From: Thermodesulfobacteriota bacterium
GTDB taxonomy: Bacteria; Desulfobacterota; Desulfobacteria; Desulfobacterales; RPRI01
NCBI GenBank assembly: GCA_030836965.1
Contig: JAUPLM010000359.1
Location: forward strand, 1-5,433
Length of the DNA: 5,433 nt
Direction: 5' to 3'
Shown here piece by piece: positions 1-5,433 of this stretch. The notes under the pieces were generated by a model. The model saw nothing but the letters and a program-made list of their open reading frames with translations. It had not been told where the DNA came from and made no database searches. Positions within the stretch are counted from its first letter, which is position 1, and each line of letters begins with the position of its first letter. The position numbers and the translations under genes are program-made.

Positions 1-1526
1 ATCCTGTCAAGTTCCGACTGCTGCACAGCGGCAGCCGTCATGGCTACCTTTTTCCCCGGAGCCGCTTTCTTCGAAGCAATCCGCTCTTCGCGTTCCTTCG
101 CTCTCATTTCTCTCAGGGCTTCTTCTTCGGCCTCTTTTTTGGCTCTCGCATCAGCATCCGCCTTTGCCTTTGCATCTGACTCGGCTTTGGCTTTTGCTGC
201 CGATTCAGCTTTGGCTTTTGCTTCAGCATCGGCCTTTGCCTTAGCCTCTGCGTCCGCTTTGGCTTTTGCGTCCGCCTCAGCTTTTACTTTTGCATCGGCT
301 TCGGCCTTTGCTTTTGCCGCGGAATCTTCCTGAACATTTGCCTTTGCGTCGGCTTTCGGAGTTGCCGGCGCTTCCGTCTTCGGCGCAGGCGCCGCTTTTA
401 CCTCGGCTTTTACTGCTGCAGGTTTTGCTTCAGCCTTCGGAGCCGCTTCCTTTTTGGCCGGTTCGGCCTTTTTGCCCTTCTCTTCCTCTATTGTAAGATT
501 CGGTTCGGGAGATAATTTTTTATAATCGATTGTCACATCATCCAGTCTCTTCTTTATCGATTCGACTTTTGCCGCCGGGCCCCCGTCTGCCAGGAGGTCT
601 ATAAAAGACTTGACCAGGCGGACAGCCTCCGGATGTCTCATGATAAGAATGTCGGATCCTGCAAGAAGATAACTGACAGCGCCGACAGCCTCCATGAGAA
701 TTCCGCGTTTTTCAGGATCACCGAGGGTCGGGGCTTCCTTTTCAGTCAGTTTTGCTTCCTTGCTTTTCCAGACTTCATTTCCGAGGTTGTTGATAATCGG
801 ATACTGCAGTTTGTCGTCACCCTGTGAAAGGGCTGCCATTCTCAAACGTTCCATTACGGAATAGGAATATTCCATACCGTATCCGAGACCGCCTGTCGTA
901 GGATCAACAATCAGTTTATCGGTTGAAACTCCCAGGTTTTCGAGAAGAATATTTATCTGCTTTGCAAGGTTTACATCGATGGGAGAGGATGAGATAACAG
1001 TATGGCCGTATCCCATGGCGCTCGCGCCGATGCCCTTGTGGTTCTTGTCTTCAACAGGACCTAATGTGAGGTTTGCGCCCTGGCATTCCTCCGATATCTT
1101 CTTCAATACCTCTTCATCCTTCTTTGCATTTGCGCATCCCCAGACTATAAGAGGAACTTTAATAGCTCCACTTACTTTTTTTACCGTTGCGGCGACTTCC
1201 TCAGGCGACGCGTTCCTGCCGTTGGGATCCGCGCTCTTTAACTGGAGAACGATCATTTCGGCGCCATAATCACTAATACACTTTTTAGCCCAGGCTACAG
1301 GGTCGGAAACGACATCCTTGAAACAGGACATAACGGATGCCGGCCAGTCTTCCGGTTCTATATCCCAGATTTCCATTGCTATTTTTGGTTTATTCGGCAT
1401 GCCTCCTTCAAAAAGATAGAAAGGATAGCTTGTCTCGCCGCCGACGGTAACGGCGTTTTTGCCTTTTCCCAAGGTGATTTTTTTAATGCCGCCGGAATAG
1501 GATTCTTTATAGATTTCAAAACCCAA
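1..1526 (-). CDS. acsD: Corrinoid iron-sulfur protein small subunit (acetyl-CoA decarbonylase/synthase delta), 3' end beyond window
   Basis: The frame reads 508 residues from a TTG at 1526 to the left edge without a stop, so the C-terminus is missing. Residues 1-345 look like the TIM-barrel small subunit of the corrinoid iron-sulfur protein. Landmarks are an FEGG motif near residue 40, SPIDVNLAKQINILL (181-195), VDPTTGGLGYGMEYS (207-221) followed by VMERLR, and ILIMRHPEAV (293-302). These match what I recall of Moorella AcsD, which is about 320 residues long. With AcsC, this subunit holds the cobamide that passes a methyl group from methyltetrahydrofolate to acetyl-CoA synthase in the cytoplasm. 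The unusual part follows: a Lys/Ala/Pro/Glu linker (346-400), eight TolA-like 8-residue repeats (404-467), then a charged segment and a short Ala/Lys stretch. The TTG start is chosen for its strong Shine-Dalgarno sequence and because the family-like N-terminus begins there. An alternative is that the extension leads into a fused second domain outside the window. The core identification is secure. Confidence 0.93.
   Translation of the reverse strand, partial: MGFEIYKESYSGGIKKITLGKGKNAVTVGGETSYPFYLFEGGMPNKPKIAMEIWDIEPEDWPASVMSCFKDVVSDPVAWAKKCISDYGAEMIVLQLKSADPNGRNASPEEVAATVKKVSGAIKVPLIVWGCANAKKDEEVLKKISEECQGANLTLGPVEDKNHKGIGASAMGYGHTVISSSPIDVNLAKQINILLENLGVSTDKLIVDPTTGGLGYGMEYSYSVMERLRMAALSQGDDKLQYPIINNLGNEVWKSKEAKLTEKEAPTLGDPEKRGILMEAVGAVSYLLAGSDILIMRHPEAVRLVKSFIDLLADGGPAAKVESIKKRLDDVTIDYKKLSPEPNLTIEEEKGKKAEPAKKEAAPKAEAKPAAVKAEVKAAPAPKTEAPATPKADAKANVQEDSAAKAKAEADAKVKAEADAKAKADAEAKAKADAEAKAKAESAAKAKAESDAKAKADADARAKKEAEEEALREMRAKEREERIASKKAAPGKKVAMTAAAVQQSELDR
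126..317 (-). repeat. Eight tandem 24-bp units encoding TolA-like AKAKA[ED][AS][DE] octapeptides
   Basis: Inside the acsD reading frame, residues 404-467 form eight consecutive 8-residue units. They read AKAKAEAD, AKVKAEAD, AKAKADAE (twice), AKAKAESA, AKAKAESD, AKAKADAD and ARAKKEAE. The DNA units are 24 bp and diverge at third codon positions, which suggests an old duplication kept by selection on the protein rather than a recent slippage array. The composition predicts a long single alpha-helix like domain II of TolA. I found no Pro or Gly inside the repeats. Confidence 0.88.
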
Positions 1527-1530
1527 TGTT

Positions 1531-1540
1531 ACCTCCTTTT
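1531..1540 (-). promoter_or_regulatory. Strong ribosome binding site fixing the TTG start of acsD
   Basis: On the minus strand AAAAGGAGGT lies four bases (AACA) before TTG at 1526-1524, a near-perfect anti-16S match. No ATG lies nearby in frame; the first in-frame ATG is residue 43, inside the conserved core. The site therefore decides the start in favour of TTG. Confidence 0.85.
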
Positions 1541-1678
1541 GAAAAACAGTTAATTACCGCGGATTAAAAAAACATAACCCTTGCGGGATTAACGAAAAAA
1601 AATTGGGTGGGTAAAAAATAACTGCCTCTGCCTAAATAATAATCAGACCCCCTTTCATTCCGTTTTTAATATAAATTT

Positions 1679-1694
1679 ATCTACTTCGGTAGAT
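1679..1694. repeat. 6-bp inverted repeat with four-base loop
   Basis: On the plus strand the sequence is ATCTAC-TTCG-GTAGAT, a perfect 6-bp stem closing a C(UUCG)G tetraloop. In the minus-strand transcript that would lead into acsD, the loop is CGAA. No uridine run follows on the minus strand, so it is not a terminator there. It may be a structural element of the acsD leader. Confidence 0.45.
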
Positions 1695-1708
1695 TTATTG
1701 ACGCAGAG

Positions 1709-1756
1709 AAAAAAAAGACCGCTTTTTAAGAATATCATTAAAGCGCTGGTCTCTTT
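1709..1756 (-). terminator. Intrinsic terminator upstream of acsD
   Basis: Read on the minus strand, AGACC and GCTTT (with AGC as a three-base bulge between them) pair with AAAGC and GGTCT across a 14-base loop. The 3' arm runs straight into eight T residues. This is the layout of a Rho-independent terminator. It lies about 220 bases past the activator stop and about 180 bases before the acsD start. It could end the activator transcript, end a short RNA made from the gap, or act as an attenuator in an acsD leader. Confidence 0.7.
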
Positions 1757-1795
1757 ACGCAACCTGTAAATAAAATCCGTGCAGAGTAAATTCGG

Positions 1796-1835
1796 ATACA
1801 AGGGCCTTGTATTAAACTAGTTGATATTAATACAA
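1796..1835. repeat. Overlapping, mutually exclusive inverted repeats (ATACAA/TTGTAT/ATACAA)
   Basis: Two inverted repeats share one arm. A 17-bp palindrome at 1796-1812 pairs ATACAAGG with CCTTGTAT around a single G. A second repeat pairs TTGTATTAA (1807-1815) with TTAATACAA (1827-1835), a perfect 9-bp stem with an 11-base loop. Bases 1807-1812 can join only one at a time. The arrangement could be a protein operator (the palindrome) or alternative RNA folds about 50 bases ahead of the terminator. Confidence 0.5.
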
Positions 1836-1860
1836 TTAGTTACAACTTAAAAAACATTTT

Positions 1861-1890
1861 TCTGCCTGTTAAAATAAAAACCCAGGCAGA
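1861..1890. repeat. 8-bp inverted repeat TCTGCCTG/CAGGCAGA, possible weak terminator
   Basis: A perfect 8-bp stem encloses a 14-base AT-rich loop, 85 bases downstream of the activator stop. On the minus strand it is followed by AAAAATGTTTTTT, so the T run is displaced by six bases. On the plus strand TTTT follows directly, but there is no plus-strand gene to terminate. It may help end or stabilise the 3' end of the activator mRNA. Confidence 0.4.
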
Positions 1891-1913
1891 TTTTAAAAAC
1901 GCCAAGTGATTGC

Positions 1914-1940
1914 CTTATATTGAGATTTCAGGTTTGTCAA
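1914..1940 (-). promoter_or_regulatory. Possible sigma-70-type promoter in the activator-acsD gap
   Basis: On the minus strand a perfect TTGACA (1935-1940) is followed after 15 bases by TATAAG (1914-1919). The spacing is shorter than the usual 17 and the region is AT-rich, so chance is possible. If used, transcription would begin near 1907 and reach the terminator after about 200 bases, or read on into acsD. Confidence 0.35.
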
Positions 1941-1974
1941 TAGATGTATATTAATAAATTTGATTCAGTAATAA

Positions 1975-3924
1975 CTATTTAATATTCTTAATATTTTTTC
2001 TTTCTTCAAAACGCTCTTTAACCTTGGGAAAGTTGTTCATGTCGGTGTGCGGAAGAAAGAGGGCGGCAATATAATTGTCCATGTAAGAGGCTGTCTCAGA
2101 TAATTCAAAATTCGTCATCTTTTTAGTAACTTCTACCACATCCAGCCTTATGCGGTTCGTAAGACAGCTCATTTTAGCGCCAAGAAGAGAGCCGTTTCCG
2201 ATGAATGTAATCTTATCGAGATCTATTTCGGGAAGCAGTCCGATTGTTATCGCTTTTTCAAGATCGACATAACTTCCGAATCCTCCGGCAAGGATGATCC
2301 GCTGAAGGTCCTGGACGGTAAGGCCCACCTCTTCAAGGAGCGTCATGCATCCGCTGTATATGGCCCCCTTTGCCCGTATGAGGTTGTCTATGTCAGGTTC
2401 GCTTAAGACCACATCCCTGTCTATCTGTGTCTCACCCGCCCACGCAAGAACGTATTCGAAGACACCGTCTGTTTCACGGATGCGCGGAGTTTTAAGATCC
2501 CTGTCAAATTTTCCGAGGTTATTTATGACCCCGGCCTCAAACAGGGATGCAACCATTATAATCAGGCCCGAACCGCATATCCCCTTCGGCCTGACATTTC
2601 CGATCGTAATATTCATGGGCTCATAGGTGACAGGATCAATTGAAAAATCCTCGATGGCGCCTTTTGTGGCGCGCATTCCGAACTTTACGCCGCCTCCTTC
2701 GAAGGCCGGTCCGGCGGAGCATGCGGCGCAGGCAAGCCAGTCCTTGTTGCCTATCACTATCTCCGCATTCGTCCCGATATCCATGTAAAGAGTCAGCTCT
2801 TCGGAGCGGTATATCCCGGAACCCATGACCCCGGCTACTATATCGCCCCCCACGTAGCTTGAAATCTGGGGATACACAAGGGCCGCAACATGGTCGCCGA
2901 GCGCTATCCCGAGCGATGCAGCTTTTACCGGCGGGTAGAGCGTCGAGGCCGGAACATACGGCGAACGGCGCATATAGCGCGGATTAACCTTAAGCAGGAG
3001 CTGTGTCATTGTGGTGTTTCCGGCAATCGTAATTGCCGATATCTCATCAGGGTCAATCCCTGCCTGCGCAACTATTTTTTTAATAACCGCGTTCATTGTT
3101 TTGATTACTACATCGTGCAGCTTGTCAAGGCCGCCCGGTTTTTCGGCATATACTATCCTGCTGATTACGTCTTCTCCGTAACTTATCTGGCCGTTAAAAT
3201 CAGCATGCTGGGCAAGAACCTTACCGTTTATGATGTCTATGAGCTGGCCGTAAACCGTCGTGGTCCCGATATCCATTGCAACGGCAAAATTCCGGTCGGT
3301 CGTGTCTCCCGGCTGTATATTGATAATATGCGTCTTCCTGCCTTCATGTACGGGCCGGGCCAGAGTGACGGTGACCTTAAAAGCCTCTTTTCGCAGGATG
3401 TCGGGAATCTTTCTGATCACGGGAAGTTCGACGACGAGGCGATGCTCGTCGTATTTTGCTTTCAGATAACTGACCATGCGCGACACATCCGGGAGATTAT
3501 CCTGTGCGGTCGGCTCGGGAAGCTCAAGATACCGCTTTTCCACAGGAGGCACGAAAAGGCCCTTCTCTTTAAGCTCATCAAGGTTCATCTCGCTGATGTG
3601 CGCCGTCCGCCTGGGGCTGGGCGGCATATTAAGCACGGTTGCGTCTATGGCCGATTCAACCGGAATCCTCACTGAAAGGCCGCTTTTAACGGTGGAAAGG
3701 CACGCCTGGCGGTATCCTTTTTTAATGTCATCACCGCTCAGTTTTTCGGTAATTCCGCCTTCCACCTCTCCTTCTTCAATGATAACACGGCACTTTCCGC
3801 AAACGCCCTCCCCGCCGCATGAAGCATTGACATGAACGCCCGCCTCCATCGCGACACGCAGGAGATTATCCCCGTCTTTTGCTTCCACGCGCTTGTTGTG
3901 AGGATAAAATGTAATCTTGTGCAT
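1975..3924 (-). CDS. acsV: Corrinoid reductive activator RACo/AcsV (ferredoxin-ASKHA ATPase)
   Basis: This 649-residue protein matches the reductive activator of the corrinoid iron-sulfur protein, which uses ATP to bring inactive Co(II) corrinoid back to Co(I). Residues 1-95 form a plant-type [2Fe-2S] domain with Cys36, Cys42, Cys45 (CGGEGVCGKC) and Cys75. A linker and middle domain follow to about residue 210. The rest is the ASKHA-type domain: phosphate loop MDIGTTTVYG (217-226), AGNTTMTQLL (301-310), YMDIGTNAEIVIGN (380-393), SAGPAFEGGGVKFG (403-416), ILAGGFGSYVD (544-554) and IGNGSLLGA (575-583). Length and order resemble Carboxydothermus RACo (about 630 residues). RamA-type relatives instead carry C-terminal [4Fe-4S] motifs, which are absent here. 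I start at ATG 3924 because the ferredoxin fold begins at MHKITFYP. The frame continues back to a TTG at 3993, but no Shine-Dalgarno precedes it. The ATG has only a weak GGGA about 8 bases upstream. The neighbouring acsD supports AcsV over an O-demethylase activator. Confidence 0.92.
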   Translation of the reverse strand: MHKITFYPHNKRVEAKDGDNLLRVAMEAGVHVNASCGGEGVCGKCRVIIEEGEVEGGITEKLSGDDIKKGYRQACLSTVKSGLSVRIPVESAIDATVLNMPPSPRRTAHISEMNLDELKEKGLFVPPVEKRYLELPEPTAQDNLPDVSRMVSYLKAKYDEHRLVVELPVIRKIPDILRKEAFKVTVTLARPVHEGRKTHIINIQPGDTTDRNFAVAMDIGTTTVYGQLIDIINGKVLAQHADFNGQISYGEDVISRIVYAEKPGGLDKLHDVVIKTMNAVIKKIVAQAGIDPDEISAITIAGNTTMTQLLLKVNPRYMRRSPYVPASTLYPPVKAASLGIALGDHVAALVYPQISSYVGGDIVAGVMGSGIYRSEELTLYMDIGTNAEIVIGNKDWLACAACSAGPAFEGGGVKFGMRATKGAIEDFSIDPVTYEPMNITIGNVRPKGICGSGLIIMVASLFEAGVINNLGKFDRDLKTPRIRETDGVFEYVLAWAGETQIDRDVVLSEPDIDNLIRAKGAIYSGCMTLLEEVGLTVQDLQRIILAGGFGSYVDLEKAITIGLLPEIDLDKITFIGNGSLLGAKMSCLTNRIRLDVVEVTKKMTNFELSETASYMDNYIAALFLPHTDMNNFPKVKERFEERKNIKNIK

Positions 3925-3999
3925 ATTTTTTTCCCGGCTGGATTTAATAATTTTAATTCTAATGTTTTCTGTAACGCGTTTAATATAATTCAATCAAAA

Positions 4000-4138
4000 G
4001 AAATTCGAACATCGAATGTCGCATGTCGCAAACAGAACTTCGTTTTGGCTTTCTATCTCCGATGCCCGCCAAAGGCCCGCCAATCTTTATGGCGGGATAT
4101 TCTATATTCGATATTCGATGTTCGAACTTCGATATTCG
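4000..4138. repeat. Imperfect palindromic intergenic element with 7-bp periodic arms
   Basis: The outer arms 4000-4024 and 4106-4130 are inverted repeats with a perfect 14-bp core, TTCGAACATCGAAT (4004-4017) against ATTCGATGTTCGAA (4113-4126). Each arm is built of degenerate 7-bp units. The right arm has ATATTCG, ATATTCG, ATGTTCG, AACTTCG, ATATTCG (4104-4138). The left arm has CGAACAT, CGAATGT, CGCATGT, CGCAAAC (4006-4033). Between them CCCGCCAA occurs twice (4065-4072, 4076-4083), and the second copy makes a 7-bp hairpin with TGGCGGG (4090-4096). The element begins five bases after the stop of the CoA-transferase/GNAT gene. It resembles a dispersed REP/MITE-like repeat and could also act as an mRNA 3'-end structure. 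Confidence 0.7.
4076..4096. repeat. GC-rich hairpin CCCGCCA/TGGCGGG at the centre of the palindromic element
   Basis: A perfect 7-bp stem with a 7-base loop stands out in AT-rich surroundings. No T run follows on the minus strand, so a classical intrinsic terminator is not supported. Its central place in the larger palindrome suggests it is the apical stem of that element. Confidence 0.6.
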
Positions 4139-4142
4139 GCTT

Positions 4143-5433
4143 TTAACTTTTCGGATCATCGAACCGGCAGCTTAACATTATCATATCATCTTCAAAGGTT
4201 GTTCTGATCTTGTATGGCAATGTCTGAAACAATTTTATCATTCCCTGATTGCCCGGAGAAGTGTAGGCAAAGAGCCCCAGGATGCCGTTTTCCCGCGCGG
4301 CTTCGGAAAGTTTTTTAAGTAAAATTTTTCCCAGCCGCTTTCCCTGATACTCCTTGATTACCGAAAAGGCGACTTCAGCCATGTTCTTTGCCGGGTCGAT
4401 AAGATACTCTCCGACGGCGACGACCCTGCCGAAACCGAATTCGCCGACAAGGGCTATAACAGTGAGATCATTTATGTAATCGATCTGTGATACGCCCTGC
4501 ATTTCATCCTGTACAAACCGTGTCTTTTCATGGAAAAAGCGCGAGGCGACGTCATTCTTTTCGAGATTGTAAAAATGTTCCTGTATCCTTCTTTCACCAA
4601 CCGGTTTTGCAGGCCTTACAGTCACGGTTTCATTATCTATTATCAATGTCTCCTCAAGCTTTATGGGATAGACTCCCTGGATCGATTCTTTTAAAGTCCG
4701 TTCTTCACCGAGAAGCCCCAGTCGTTTGGCATTATGAAAGAGCTCTTCCCTGAACTTCGGATGGGCTATGCTTATCATTGCCGTCGCCCTTTCCTGGATG
4801 CTCTTTCCGAAGAGATTCACCGCTCCATACTCCGATACCACATATTGCGCGTCGCCTCTTGGAACGACTATCGCGGTGTCGGACAGAAAGGGGACGATCC
4901 TGCTTTTCTTTCCGTCGGCTGACGCGGAAGGGATCATTATTATCGATTTACCGCCTTCAGCCTGAGCCGCGCCCCTTATAAAATCAACCATGCCGGTGAC
5001 TCCCGAAAAATGATTGTAAGGCAGGGCGTCGGCGGCTATCTGTCCGGTAAGATCCATCGTCATTGCCACATTCAGGGTAACCATTTTATTATGCCTTGCC
5101 ACTATGCCGGGATCATTGACATAGTCTGAAGGATGAAATTCTATGGCCGGGTTGTCGTGCATGAAATCATAAAGATTTACCGACCCTATGGCGCTGCTTG
5201 CCACTATCTTCCCTTCATTGAACCCCTTCTTTCTGTTTGTAATTACACCTTTTGAATAAAGATGCATGATGCTGTCGGTAAGATACTGGGTATGGATTCC
5301 AAGGTCGTTCTTTTCGGAAAAAGCAAGAAGAACGGCGCCGGGAGTCACTCCAAGGCTCATCTGTATGGTCGATCCGTCGCTTACCAGCCTTGCTATATGC
5401 ACGGCTATTTTATTTGCCGATTCAAGATCGGGA
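4143..5433 (-). CDS. Acetyl-CoA hydrolase/CoA-transferase family protein fused to a GNAT acetyltransferase domain, 5' end beyond window
   Basis: The frame is open to the right edge, so the N-terminus is missing; 429 residues are visible (numbered here from the GTG at 5402, the tenth residue before it being the first complete codon). Residues 1-235 match the C-terminal half of the acetyl-CoA hydrolase/4-hydroxybutyrate CoA-transferase family: SDGSTIQMSLGVTPGAVL, LGIHTQ (34-39), EFHPSDYVNDP (88-98), SGVTGMVDFIRGA (133-145), SEYGAVNLFGKSIQERA (190-206) and IAHPKFREEL (212-221). Residues 260-412 form a GNAT domain with the acetyl-CoA loop YQGKRLGKILL (352-362) and the later AYTSPGNQGMIKLF. The architecture is known as a bifunctional CoA-transferase/GNAT protein in anaerobes. 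It would bind acyl-CoA at two sites in the cytoplasm; the acceptors are unknown. The position expected to hold the catalytic glutamate is Gln39, so transferase activity is uncertain. The fold call is firm; substrate and role are not. Confidence 0.88.
   Translation of the reverse strand, partial: PDLESANKIAVHIARLVSDGSTIQMSLGVTPGAVLLAFSEKNDLGIHTQYLTDSIMHLYSKGVITNRKKGFNEGKIVASSAIGSVNLYDFMHDNPAIEFHPSDYVNDPGIVARHNKMVTLNVAMTMDLTGQIAADALPYNHFSGVTGMVDFIRGAAQAEGGKSIIMIPSASADGKKSRIVPFLSDTAIVVPRGDAQYVVSEYGAVNLFGKSIQERATAMISIAHPKFREELFHNAKRLGLLGEERTLKESIQGVYPIKLEETLIIDNETVTVRPAKPVGERRIQEHFYNLEKNDVASRFFHEKTRFVQDEMQGVSQIDYINDLTVIALVGEFGFGRVVAVGEYLIDPAKNMAEVAFSVIKEYQGKRLGKILLKKLSEAARENGILGLFAYTSPGNQGMIKLFQTLPYKIRTTFEDDMIMLSCRFDDPKS

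Larger units (their letters stand above)
1527..1974. other. 448-bp AT-rich intergenic region with several inverted repeats
   Basis: This gap separates the activator stop (1975) from the acsD start (1526). No convincing protein-coding frame is present. It holds, in minus-strand order, a possible promoter (1914-1940), an 8-bp inverted repeat (1861-1890), two overlapping hairpins (1796-1835), an intrinsic terminator (1709-1756), a UUCG/CGAA hairpin (1679-1694), a minimal 8-codon frame (1632-1658) and the acsD ribosome binding site. I did not recognise a cobalamin, SAM, folate or other riboswitch consensus. Confidence 0.7.

Noticed and set aside
40..333. Plus-strand frame encoding an Ala/Phe/Ser-rich repetitive peptide
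   Set aside because: It is the antisense of the Ala/Lys/Glu repeats of acsD. The low-complexity pattern comes from the repeat DNA, and no ribosome binding site or family similarity supports it.
1575..1590. CCC-GCAA-GGG hairpin followed by T-rich sequence as a second terminator
   Set aside because: The stem is only three base pairs before a mismatch on the minus strand, too weak to call.
1527..1974. Cobalamin riboswitch or 6S-like RNA in the acsD leader
   Set aside because: Corrinoid biology made a cobalamin riboswitch tempting, but I found no B12-box-like sequence and no long rod with a central bubble. Only the simple hairpins listed are supported.
2890..3675. 261-codon plus-strand frame
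   Set aside because: It lies fully antisense to the activator gene, whose domains are clear over the same bases. The translated product shows no recognisable motif.
3925..3993. 23-residue N-terminal extension of the activator starting at TTG 3993
   Set aside because: No Shine-Dalgarno precedes it, the added residues are Lys/Ile/Asn-rich like translated intergenic DNA, and the ferredoxin domain begins at the ATG at 3924.
4000..4138. CRISPR array or tRNA-like element
   Set aside because: The repeated units are 7 bp, contiguous and degenerate, with no spacers. No cloverleaf or CCA end is visible.
5400..5402. GTG at 5402 as the start of the CoA-transferase/GNAT gene
   Set aside because: The frame stays open to the window edge and the ten residues before it (PDLESANKIA) continue the family pattern. 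The N-terminal half of the CoA-transferase fold would otherwise be missing.

Overview
The window carries three genes, all read leftward on the minus strand. Two of them belong to the carbonyl branch of the Wood-Ljungdahl (acetyl-CoA) pathway. In transcription order, from the right edge to the left, they are: (1) a gene cut by the right edge, encoding the C-terminal part of an acetyl-CoA hydrolase/4-hydroxybutyrate CoA-transferase-like protein fused to a GNAT acetyltransferase domain (4143-5433); (2) a complete gene for a RACo/AcsV-type corrinoid activator, with an N-terminal [2Fe-2S] domain and a C-terminal ASKHA ATPase domain (1975-3924); (3) a gene cut by the left edge, encoding the small (delta) subunit of the corrinoid iron-sulfur protein, AcsD/CdhD (1-1526). 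Gene 3 starts at a TTG and carries a long Ala/Lys/Glu-rich C-terminal extension.

The products point to a strictly anaerobic bacterium with acetyl-CoA synthase/CO dehydrogenase metabolism. Moderate GC content, the bacterial-type AcsD and the CoA-transferase/GNAT fusion fit best with a Desulfobacterota (deltaproteobacterial) sulfate reducer or syntroph. That placement is inferred from recalled family distribution, not from a search.

Functionally, AcsD pairs with the large subunit AcsC (not in the window) to form the corrinoid protein that carries the methyl group to acetyl-CoA synthase. The activator next door would use ATP and an electron from its [2Fe-2S] cluster to return oxidised Co(II) corrinoid to Co(I). 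The CoA-transferase/GNAT protein may act on acetyl-CoA or acetate, but its link to the pathway rests on position alone.

Two intergenic regions hold structure. The 448-bp gap between the activator and acsD (1527-1974) is AT-rich. It contains a good intrinsic terminator on the minus strand, several other inverted repeats (two of them mutually exclusive), and a possible promoter upstream, so acsD may be a separate unit or have a regulated leader. The 218-bp gap between the fusion gene and the activator (3925-4142) holds a roughly 139-bp imperfect palindrome whose arms are built of degenerate 7-bp units around a GC-rich hairpin. It looks like a dispersed intergenic repeat. I see no RNA genes, CRISPR array or intact mobile element.
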